Shown: piece after piece, positions 31,509-43,500 of the stretch
Numbering within the stretch: the first letter of the stretch is position 1
Layout of the letters: each line of letters opens with the position of its first letter
Assembly (NCBI GenBank): GCA_963971305.1
Contig: OZ020306.1
Location: 36,353,512-36,417,511 of the forward strand
Direction of reading: 5' to 3'
DNA from: Arcuatula senhousia
Taxonomy: Eukaryota; Mollusca; Bivalvia; Mytilida; Mytilidae
DNA length: 64,000 bases
Program-made: the position numbers and the translations under genes
Notes under the pieces: generated by a model
Database searches by the model: none
What the model was told of the DNA's origin: nothing
The model's input: only the letters and a program-made list of their open reading frames with translations

Positions 31509-33019
31509 CTACAAAAGTTGTTTTTATTTGAAGATATCAATACTAAGAAATGTATGCGCTTGTTACAACATATATGCTTTTTAAACACTCCTTGAAAAAG
31601 TATTGCAACAGCTGAGTTAAATGTTAGTATTTGTAATTGGTTGTATGACTTTTTTCTTTAAAATCTAACAGCCAATTGAAGTATTTTTAATTAATATATC
31701 TGTCAGGAATTTATTTAGCACTGTTCATCAATCGAATCGGGCGCTTTCAAATAAAAGGTTTTTTAATTGCCCTTCTGTATTCTTTTTGAAGTTAAATTCA
31801 GTTTGTGTGTCTTTACTTAATGTTTAATTTTGATATTTTGCTACAATGCAATAAGCAAGTAAAAAGATGGTCCGTGTATATAGTTCATCCTTCAACCCTT
31901 AGGAATATTATTTTAATATCGACCACCGTTAAAACTTTACAAGGGTGGTTGATGATAAACATCTGAAATAAACAATGCTGTGGACGATATATACAATTAG
32001 TATGTTGTTTCAGTCACAAAGGACCAAATGATTTATATATAAAGTGTGGCAAAACTTTTAGAGAAAATTCAAATATTTTTTTTAACTAATAAAAACCTTT
32101 ATTGGCAATATTCAAAAAACGTTTTACATATATGTTTAGTCAGAACGACGTTATCAAATGTCGTAAAAATGAGCGTTTTTCTGCTAGTTTTGGACAAAAA
32201 TCTCACCATTTTTGCCAAATTTCTGACTCCATTCTTTCAACACAGACTTTGTCATTACATACAAAATCTTAGGTAATGAAGAACAAAGTCTTGATGGATG
32301 ATTCTGCAATCTTTTTACAAGTGAAAAATGATCTTTAGGCCATTGTCAATCTTTAACTATAGGTAAGTTTTTCAGTATGTTTAATCACACAACAAGGTAT
32401 GCAACAGTTTTTTGTAGCTATAAGATTTCAAATAAACCTTCTAGACAATTTTATTTTGCTTCGTTAGTCAGCATCATGTAGGAACAAAAATAGTTTTTAT
32501 TTAGGCTACAGTATCGTAATATTTACTTTGGTATGTGTTATTTCTGTTTTTTGTGTGTGTGCATGCGGGTATCTTCTATTTATATTGAATAAGGGTCTGG
32601 ATTTCAACAATATGCTCAAGTGCTTGATTCAGAGCAATTATATAAATCCTAAAATATTTTAAAAACCAATATTTTCATATCTATAAAAAGAGATAGTGCA
32701 ACTAAAAACCCTTCCTGAAAATTCAAGTCGGTGATCTATGGACCTAATTCAGTATAATTGCACTTTTTTGTTTTATGGTTTCTTTTTTCCATTGATTTTC
32801 CAATTATGATATATCAAACAGAAAACATTAAAAGTCATACCCAGGCATTTAATTCCGATTGAAATTTTTGTCGGCACTTTTGGAGAAACAAATTATATTA
32901 CATGTTTGCCAATTTACTGATTCAATTTTCAGAAAATGTTAAATGCTGCTCATGAATACTTAGGTATATGAATGATATTGGAAACTTATAAGGGTCTTGA
33001 TGGGGAATTTTTCATTTTT

Positions 33020-34060
33020 AGCTCACCTTGCCGAATGAAATGTGAGCTTTTGCCATCACTTGGCGTCCGTTGTCTTTCTCTAAAACCGCTAAGCCAGATA
33101 TAATATATGTTAGGGTTGTTTTGTAGTATGTCCTCTACAAAACTATAGTTCGAAATTTTTATTCGACAAAAACATTGCCGCCATGGATAAGAATAAAACA
33201 TAAGGGTAAATTGGAAATTTTTGCAAATTATTCAAAAACCGTACCAGATATCAAAATTCTGGTACAAAAAAAATGTTCAGCACATCAAGATCTACCTGTC
33301 CTGAAATTTTGAAGAAGATTAGACAAGCGTTGTAGGAGTTATTGCCCTTTTTCTATATTTTTTTTTCAAATTTTTGCAATTTTTAGACCAATATCTTGAC
33401 AAATATACAAGATATTTGAAAAAATAATTAGTATATGATTAAGCATATCACGATCTGCAAAAGTTGAAACAGAGTTAAAGTTGTAGGACCCTTCCTTCAG
33501 GAGTTATACTCCTTAAATCGTTAAAATTGACCATTTTCACAGCTTTTTGTTCAACTTTTCAAAAATATTCTTCTCTGAAACCGATCGGTCAAATAAAATG
33601 AAACTTCAGATGGTTGTTTTGTAGTATGTCCTCTACATAATTATCGTTCAAATTTTTGATTCGACAAAAAAGTTTCAGTTGCAAATTGCTCAAAAATGGA
33701 AACAGATATCAAAATTCTGTTTCTGGTAGATTTTGCTCTTTTTTAGACCAATATCGTGAAAACTATACAAGATATTTGAAAAATTTAAATTTCTTATGGT
33801 TAAGCACATAAAGATCTAAAAGTTATGTAATCGGGTCAAAATTGCAAGAACTTTCTTGAAAGTAGTTGTTTTAAATTTCATATGGTTAAGCACATAAAGA
33901 TCTAAAAGTTATGTAATCGGGTCAAAATTGTAAGACCTTTCTTGATAGGAGTTGTTTCCCTTAGAACGATTAAAATGATCATTTCACAGAGTAGCAGTCC
34001 TTTGTAAGAACATATCCAGCTTGTAAGTATCATCGAATACAAGGTGGGCGATTCAGCCTC
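33020..34060. repeat. Dispersed bivalve repeat, unit 2 copy
   Basis: Counterpart of 8931-9960, starting GCTCACCTTGCCGAATGAAA and ending ACAAGGTGGGCGATTCAG. It has an extra local tandem duplication of about 87 bp at 33785-33960 (GGTTAAGCACATAAAGATCT twice). Confidence 0.7.
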
Positions 34061-36256
34061 CTGTGAGCCTCTAGTTTCTACATACCAAATGCCTCTATAA
34101 GGCATTGTCAATCATAAACTATTGTTGGTGTCAATTAATCCACGTGTTATGGAACAGTAATTTGTTAATATAAGATTACCAATTAAACTTCTAGGCAATT
34201 TTATTTTGTTTTATTTGTCAGCTTTTTGCAGGAATAGAAACAGCTTCATAAAGTATAAGGCGAAGAGGTACCAATTGGGCAGTCGATTGCCAAAAGTCCG
34301 AAAAGACAAAACAAGCAAACACGAACGAGAACCATGCGATTGTACAGACAACATAGAAACACAAAAACAGTATAATAACAATCAACAACAGTATTATTAT
34401 GTATACTTATTTCGTTTGGTGTTATGCATTTTAAACATCTTTTGAGATGGTGGATGTTCTATATTTGGGTTCGGTTCTAGTGCTGCTGACGAGGAATAGT
34501 TTTCCGAAATGGCCATACAGCTCATAAAATTAGTTGCAGTTGGAGTTAACATAAGTGTTATGGTCTCATGTTCATTTCCATATCCTTTCATAAATTATTT
34601 TATATATGCATAATCTGCATGTATTATTTTTATATTTTGTGTTTGTATGCGAGAATCTGTTCTATTATTGAATAAGGGCTTTGATTTTAACAATCTGCCT
34701 TAGTGCTTGATTCAAAGAACCTAAATATGGCGAGAACCATTATTTTTATATCTATAAAAAGACGTGGTGCAACTAAAAGCCATTCATGGAAGACTTCTTT
34801 TGACATTTGTTCCCTGGAAATTCAAGTTGGCCGGACTTCGTACGAACCTCATTTAGTACAACTAATTTTTTCCTTTTACTATTTTATGGTTTCCCTTTTC
34901 CCATTTATTTTTCAATTATCATAAGCTAAACCTTTAATTTGCATTTTTCTGTGCAACTTTTGGGGAAAATATATTATTATTTTTGCCATTTTTCTGAAAT
35001 CCATTCTAAGAAAATGTTAAATACCGGTCATGTAGATAATAAAATTGGTATTTGAATGATATTGAAAACTTATAATAAAGGTCTTGAATGGAAATGCTTT
35101 TAATCCCTGACATACCAAATGAAATACATGCTATGGGGCATTATGAATCTTCAACTATTGATAAGTTTTCCCTGTGTCTAATTATACAACAAAGTGTGGA
35201 ACATGCGGATTATTTTGTAGAAGATATAAGGTTCCATTTAGACAATTCTATTTTTCTCTATTAATCAGCTTGCTTTCAGACGGAACAGTTTCTATGTAGA
35301 CGATCTAGATCTCTTTTTTTATGGAACAATATCATGATGTATACTGTTCTTTGGTAGGTGATATTTGGATAGGACTACAACAATCTGCCGTAAGTGCTTG
35401 TTTCTGAGAAATCCATACATAATCCTTTGAATTTTGTCAAGATTTTCATATCTATAAAAGAGATCATGCAACTAAGAACCCTTCATGTAAGACTTTTTCA
35501 TTATCCTTTTCCTTTAATTATTTTATGGTTTCTTCTGTCCCATTCATTTTTCAATAATTTGCTTTTTTTCTGCGGTACGTATTTTATATGAAATTCTATC
35601 TAATAGTCTATACAGAAACTTAGGCTTGTGAAACACACAGCATCAATACAAGTCTGCAGAATTTGTTAGTTTTAGGATTGGTGGAAGAATGTCAATATTG
35701 TGTGACACGATCTTCTAAATTTCTATTGCAATCGAAAGCCACTTTTAACCTCTTAGGATTAACATTTTGATAATTGGACGATGAATGAGACAAACGAAAC
35801 CTTCAAATAGACGAAGTTTTGTTTTCAGTTTTACTGGTTAAGGCCCGTTTGTTAAATATAGAAATATTAATCATGGACAAAGTGCATGAATATTTCTGAA
35901 ACATACATTTTACATCATTTGTTATAAACGACATGAAGATAATAAAAAAAGCCTTTTGAAATTTGAAAATAGTGCTGTCGAAAGGTGACCTATCTTAATA
36001 AGTATATTTAAAATCCATTCATATATGGTCAAGATTCGGTATAGGTATTGCTAATAAAAAGATAAAGTTAGCCAGTTATATGGCGTCAAACCCTAAGTCC
36101 TGCTAGTAATACAATATTGTTACGAAACACAATGGGGAACGTAAATAAAGGTACTAATAGTAACAATATTACCGAACGTGGAAAATTGATGAATGATTAA
36201 AAACGTATTATGTAATTAATTAATACAATAAATAAAAATGGGTCAAAGACAGAAAT

Positions 36257-36639
36257 GGCCGGATTTCGTTTAACAAGAAGTAGGTGAGCGACAGACCTGA
36301 AATCACATCCCACGTTATGGGAGCCCATGTTGATGCTGCATACCAAATATCAAGAGGATGTGATTAGTAGTTGCTAAGAAAACTGTTACGAAAATTTTCT
36401 ACTATTGGACATTATTGTCAAAAATTTATTAAGTCGGTTAACAGGAAGTAAGTGAGCGACAGACCTGAAATCACATCCCACGTTATGGGACCTCACCCTG
36501 ATGCTGTATACCAAATATCAAGTGGCTGTGATAAGTAGTTGCTGAGAAAACTGTTTCTTTCCCGCCCGCACGCCGCCCGCCCGCCCACCCGACATTCACC
36601 ATTTTATAACCCGGATTTTTCACTCCGTGAAATCCGGCC
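36257..36639. mobile_element. TIR element with two internal 168-bp monomers, unit 2 only
   Basis: Terminal inverted repeats GGCCGGATTTC (36257-36267) and GAAATCCGGCC (36629-36639). Unit 1 lacks it (near 16250). Two direct monomers start at about 36272 and 36440 (GTGAGCGACAGACCTGAAAT). The right part has a GC-rich CCGCCCGCCCGCCC tract. A related sequence, inverted, lies at 48280-48480. Confidence 0.75.
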
Positions 36640-37215
36640 AAAAACCAGTATGATTCTTGCTCAGTAGATGCATTTAAGAAAATAGTAGGTTTTTCTTTCT
36701 TTAATTGAATATATAAAGCAGAACACAAGTCAAATAATATGTTCTGTATAGCTAAAACCCAAAGCGAAGTCCAAGATTTTTTTTACTCATGATTTCCTGA
36801 TTGTGAACATTACCAAAATATAATGATAAATAAATAAATAAATAAATAAAAACAACACCTTAATTATCTCTTTCAGATAATTGTACAGGAGCATTCAAGT
36901 CGTATAAAAAAAAAACAAATCTTCTTGCAAACACTCGAACTTCATCAGACAAAGATGAAATCAAACACATATTTTATTATGATATTTTATGACATGATAA
37001 CCTTAGTTTCGTATTATTAAATGGCTGATTACTATACATATATACATGTAGTAATTAATACCTTTGAATAACGTACAAATTGTAAGTAAAGAAGAAATAA
37101 ACTGATGTCTTTTATATGATATAAATATAAATCCGAAGTCGACCTAAAAATGCTTAAGCAATCTCAAAGTCAACAGGGTCTAGCTACTGATCTAGAAAAT
37201 ATCGTCTAATGTGCT

Positions 37216-37529
37216 TTACAATCTGCTTACTCTACTCTCAGACCTGTACAAGTTGTCATACATATTAAACTGCTGTGTGCTTGATGGAGGGACATTTGGG
37301 CTGGCCTTTGTTGTTTCAAAATGATTTATTTGCCCTTGGGAAGAACTCCCATTATATTTTCCCTTTTTCAAACAAGCTTTCTTGATAACAAAGCCTAATG
37401 CCACTAAGGCAAACGTTGCACCCACAGAACCCCCTATTACTGCAGCCATTGTTGAGTTATCTTCTCCTGTTTCCACGGTTACCATTACTGGTGGTGCAGA
37501 AGTTGAAGTTGTCATTGTGATGTTTGGAC
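37216..37529 (-). CDS. Ig receptor exon 5: TM1 segment and cytoplasmic tail
   Basis: Acceptor TTTGGTAG, stop at 37218-37216. Juxtamembrane NIT and NST sequons, helix MAAVIGGSVGATFALVALGF, basic KK..LKKGK, then a tail with NVPPSS and MYDNLY. The YDNL could be an endocytic or SH2-type motif, which is inference only. Confidence 0.88.
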
Positions 37530-40500
37530 CTACCAAATAAGGGTAAAATTTAGAATCAAATCGTGACTAGTAGGGTTAGGGTTAGTAAGATTAGCGTAAG
37601 AGTTAGGGTTAGGGTTAGGGTTAGGGTCAGAGATAGGGATAGGGTTATGGTTAGGTTAGAGTTAGGGTTAGGGTAAGAGTTGAATTAGCATCAGGGTTAG
37701 AGTTGGAGTTATGGTTGTGGTTAGGAACACAAGGGTAGGATAAGGTACAATAAGCTAGGAACATATTCTAAAGAGATTGATATTCTTCCAAACAATGGGA
37801 GGTTGTATATGGGTTTTAGGAATCGAAAAGGTTACGGTAGAAATGAAGTTTGGGTTAAAGTACTGGATTTCAACTGTAGCTTGGTTAATATACAAGCATA
37901 TTTTATACAAAAACGCTGTGCTATTAAACAATAACAATAATTACAATGACAAAATGTGGTTAATTGTAGTTGATGCATATGTTAGACAGAACCGTTATAT
38001 CCTAGTCATAAATAAAGTGGCATTTTTTTCTACGAATATCAAAATGATCAATTAAAATAGGCGCATTACATTTGGGCTAAAAATTCAGAAATACGGATTT
38101 TCATTTGGGCTAATAGCACTCGACTTTGGGCTAAGAACAAATAAATAAAGGTAGGTTACTACCAAAGTCTATATAGATCAGATACATTCAAGTAGAGGTA
38201 GTTTTTTTTTTTTTGGTTATATAGCCATGCAAGAGTGGGAACATTAAAGCACACAAAGTCACAAAACATGTCTGATAATCATTTTAAAGGAGCATCTCAA
38301 AAATAATTACGACTATGTATTTAGAAAAAATTATCGTTGCCAAGCAAGGTTTGATGTTGCGATAAATAAAGTACCCATGCACTGACAGAGAAAAAATGTT
38401 TGAAGTGCTCTATTTTTTTCTGATGATAGTCTTTGAGAATTTTTTTTTGTCATGTTTATTTTACAGCAAGTAATCGAATGCCTGTTAACTGTTACTTTTG
38501 TGACTTTATCGAACGATTACAAATTAACCAATCGGATAAAGCCAACGTCATAATACACGAAATTTTAATCACATGAAAGATTGTTAATACATAATGTAAA
38601 AGAATGTGGCAACGTATGCTTGGAACAGCTTTATTTCTAATTCAATAGATATACCTTAAATGGCTTTTTTGAAGAATGATCAGCATAGAATATTTACAGA
38701 TATGTAATGTACCTACCTATTACTACACTGACTGAAGCTGTTATGTTGTATGTTACTCCATCTACAGTGTTCTCCGCTACGCAAATATAATTCCCGCTCT
38801 TTTCTACGGTGATGTCAGTTATGACGTAGGTCGATGAGTTGGCCAATAAGGTGTTGTTAACTTCAGCGTACCAAGTATATGACGGAGCTGGATTTCCAGC
38901 ACTTACACAAAATAGACTTATAGGATCTGAACCCTCTAGGTATGCACCAAGGTCAGGACTTTTTGATACAAGAATGCCTCTGACGCTATCTGTAACAAAT
39001 AATTAATCAACAGATATTCTTTTGTGAATTTCAGGATTTTCGATGGTCTGTGTGGTTTGAAAATAACAAGGTATCTTAATTTATATATTTGATGAATAGA
39101 CCATAGGTAAAGGTACATAAAAGCCCAACTCGTTTTGGAGATAGTTAGCATTCAAATTTTGGCGGGAAAAGGCTTTCGCAGACTTTTCATATGTTTAGCA
39201 TTAGACATGTTTTAATGTAAAAACCTATGAAAAAAATAACAAGAAATTTATAAAACTTTGGTGATTAGCTTTTAATGACCCAATAAATCCTATTGTTAAA
39301 GAAAACTGGAGGTTTCTTGGAAAAACATTATTCTTAATTTAATGGTAAAATCCAGAGGATTCTGAAAATCTGACAAAAATCTCAAAAATTGACAAGCAAT
39401 CATCCTTAAACCTTTTCATCGAAATTCAGCAGGATGATCCTAGTGTTTAAAGCTGAGAATAAGTTTATAGGTATTTTTTCGTGAAAAATGCAAACTTAAT
39501 TTAAGTTTGATATAGTGTAAATTCTTTTTTTTTTCAAGTAAGGTTTGCAACCCCTCTCGTTTTAGGATCTTTATTTCAAAATAGAAAAGAAGTGAACAAA
39601 AAGTCAATTTATATCTTATTTAATAACTTAAGACCTGTGGCGGATCCAGAAATTTTCAAACGGGGGCGCGCGCAATTTAAAAACAACTTTCTTGGACCTC
39701 TTGTTTTATACAGTTCCTAACCAATTTTTTTTTTGTCAAACCGGAAGGGGGCGCGCCCGGTACGCCGGCCCTATATCCGCCTTTGAAGACAATTATATTT
39801 ATGACAATAACAAAAAAATTAGTAATGATATTGAGGAATCTAAAGAACATGTACGCGATTGATGGGCTCTTTTCAAAAACATTCTTTTTTCGCTTAGCAG
39901 TGGACAGGGGGTCAAAATGTTTCTTAAAATGTTTCTTTTTTCTACTTTTGTGTTAGCTGTTTTTGCTATTGGCCCTACGGAATGTAAATGCAAACAAAAT
40001 TATGACTTATGACAACAACAAAATATTTTAATCCAAATAATGATTGACTGCCCAAAAACAGTCTTTCCCGCCACAAATTGGCCAGGGACTGTTTCATAGG
40101 TTCAGAGGTTTTTTTAAGCAATCGGTGTGTCGAACCTTTTTTTATATTTTTGGTGGGGGCGAGAATATTTTTCACTTACATTCAACATTTAAAATGCTAG
40201 ATGGAGCGGTGAATGTTCCAAATTCTTGCTGAAGAACACACCGTACCATGCCTCTATCGTCAGTATCCAACATCTGAATTGTCACACTGCTTGTTCCATT
40301 ATAAGTACAATTGGCATATCCGGGTTCTATCGTAGTGACCTCATCCGGGTATACAGTTGGGATGAAACCAATCATTCTGTACTTCTCCCATACGAACTTG
40401 CCCGGTGGATTTCCTATGTTTCCCGAACAGGTAAAGGTCACGTTTTGACCTTCAGCAATACTGCCATCTGGTACTCCGGATATTTCTGGTGGATTCTCTG

Positions 40501-43500
40501 GTTTTTCTGCTGCAGCTTAAATGTTCAAAGTATTTTTATTGTTTATAATTAATGTTGTTATCATTATAGATATTATCATTTCAAGAATATTTCTTTCTTC
40601 CTTAATATTTGATTTTAGCTTTCATATATATTTGAACAACAAAGCTCTTTACTTAAAGTGACTAAAGAGTATTTTAATATCAAAATAAAACTTGTGAAGA
40701 TAAGGAGGTTAATTTGCAAGATGTTTTGATATTTTTAAAAGATTTGAAAACTGCAATACCGTGAACTTAAATAGGTGGCAGACATGTGCCATCATACTTA
40801 ATTGATTAAGTACTATACTTTGCTCTAAGAATCAGGCAGATGCTGTTTATAGGTTTGCACATAGATAACAAATACACCAAAACAATTCAACAGAATTAGA
40901 TAAAGCAACCGTAGAAAACTTGGTTTTGACCACAAAATTTTTAAGACTAGTCTAGCTTTCAGGAGATTTAGTTACATTGTATGTAGTGAAAAATACGGAA
41001 AAATTTCCAGTAAAAAAATATCTAGACACCAACTTTTTGAAATTAAAAAAAACGTATTTGGTTTGTTTTTAAGGTAAAATGAATGCATCTATTACCCTTA
41101 AATCTCAAATTGGAAATTATCAATGTGCCATCCCAGTGGAATAGTACTGAAGTACTCTTCTTCATAATCGACAACTATTGATTTTTTTCAACTTATGATG
41201 CCTATCATGGCCAGTAAGTTAAAAAATAAAAAAAGATAAAAGATAAGTTTTTTTTGTCCTTACCTCTCACAAACAGTTGTGTAGACGCCGACGGTAGAGG
41301 GTTGGGTGTGTCATTCGTCACCCCGTCCCTGTAGTTTATTTCACATAAGAAGCTTTTATCATCTTCACAGACGATTTCCGTAAATGAAAACACTGCTTTT
41401 CGTTCTGTTCCCAGTAGATTGTTGAGGTTTGTCCGGTTTCGCAAGAATTCGCCTTCCGACGTGTATTCAGCTGGTGTTCCAAAAGCGGAAAATGTAGCTA
41501 TGGATTTGTATGAACCGTTTATTAGAATTTTGAAATACAATTCAAATACAAGATCTCCTTGTGCTAACGTGTATGAGCAGTTTATGTCGACGGTGTTTGA
41601 GCCTAGTAGACCGGTGGTGTTTTCATTCATCAAGATGGTGAGGGCATTTGTTGCTGAAATGAGAAAAAATAAGGATGCTGTTATTCTTTGGGCTGCACTG
41701 ACAGTGTACCTTAACGAAAAACAATCTGTACTGGACGATAAACTTTATTTGTTGATGTTTTTTGGGGGTTGTCATTTTTTTTTCTTTTTGAATATGAATC
41801 TTTTTTTCGTTTTTTTTGGTCTTATGAGCTATTGCCATCACTTGACGTCCGTCGCCCGTTATCTTTGACAAATGCTATAACTCCTCTGATGCCATACGTC
41901 TTATTCCAACCAAACTTAATACAGTTGTTTATTGGTATAGGTAGTACTCCACAATTAGGATTTTTTCACAGTATTGTTTTATTTTGTGTGAAATGAAAAT
42001 ATTGATTCATTTTGTTCTTTTAGATAAGAACAATAAAAAATCTGGGCCCGTTATATAAAAATTACGATCCACGGTTATTGTTTTAAAGAATAATTTCGAA
42101 AAAATCAATTCAAATTCTCATAAAGGGTCGCTTCCGGCTGGGCATGGTCACCAGCGGAATTGGCTTATATTTAAATGTGCTATGTTTAGATTTTTAATTT
42201 TGAACAATTTTAGCGGAAAAAAGAGCCGAAGTCGGATAGGTTTATTTTGGCCTTAAAAGGAAGGACTGTTCTTTCATTTCATACATGTTACGTTTCACCT
42301 GAACCGAAAGCTCGATTACAGGCAACGTCAAGGAAAGGACAAAACCCCGATTTTTGGGTATTTTTGTCCCCAAATTTTTGATATATGTTAAGAATTGCTA
42401 GGGGCAACGAGTGCAGCAAAGAAATCAAATACGGCACTGAACACGACTAAACTTTCCTCGGAGTTTGGAACACCACCTAGTTTGAAGTGCAAATAGCAGT
42501 TTGAGCGATTGCAAGAACCCGGGACAAAATAGTCGACGACAAGCACATGAAAATGAGACAAATAAATTAATTATGGAGTACTACCGTAGGTGCTTCAAAA
42601 TTATAGTTAAGATTTTTGACTGGTAAAAAAAAAAAACATGGCCGCCAGGGCTTAAAAGAGAACATAGGGGTAAAATGCATTTATAGCAAATAACTCAAAA
42701 ACGGTCAAAGATATCAAAAATCGGCAGGATTAAAGTGATTATCACCTCAAGATATATCTGGCTTGAAATTTTGAAGAAGATCCAATGGCCCATATAGGAG
42801 TTACTGGCCTTCTTCAGGAATTTTTTCCAAATTTTGCACTTATCAAGCAGAAAATCTTGAAAACTATAAATATTTGAGAAATTTATATTGCATATTGTTT
42901 AGTACACCAAGATCTACAAATGATGTTACAGGGTCACAGTTGTAGGACAGTTTCTTTTAAGAGTTTGTCCCACTTGACATTTTTTACAGATTTTCCCCAT
43001 AATGTTAAAATTTTTACTCCTATGAAAGTCAGACACCATAGCTTTAATTGCAATCAAAGAGTAAAAAATGAATGTGGTTTAAGCCTGAAAATTAAAGTTG
43101 ACTGTGGTTTTACAGTAAAATTAAAAACTGTTGGCGGGTTTAGCGTTATAATAAAAACTGTCTGTGTTTTAAGCGTTAGAATGAAAACTTGCCAAATATA
43201 AAGCCTTGTTGGAAATTTTAAAAACTGTCTATAGATAAAAATTTGTCTTTGATTTAAAAAAAAATATTGAGAGTACACCTGAACTTGTGTCTGAAAGACT
43301 TTACTGATACATAAGTATTTGTTTTAATTGGTTTCTAAGGTTTCGGTTTAATTATAAAGGGACATAGAACGGAATTCAGTTTTATAATGGTCAAGTACAA
43401 TAAAGTGTAGTGTAAAAGTGATAAGGTGTATGCACAAATCAACAAGGATAAGTTAAATCAAATTTAAATGTAAATATACTTTAAAACAATGACCCTTAAA

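Larger units (their letters stand above)
31509..37215. other. Repeat-rich spacer between stalk exon 1 and TM1, unit 2
   Basis: Holds spacer module copies A (about 32330-33000), B (34110-35060) and C (35140-35570), the dispersed repeat at 33020-34060 and the TIR element at 36257-36639. A conserved frame on - (34397-34591, matching 14205-14402) has no clear splice sites. No signal-peptide or Ig exon is visible, which matters for where the stalk exons get their 5' end. A - strand AATAAA at 36978-36973 could end the TM1 transcript. Confidence 0.55.
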
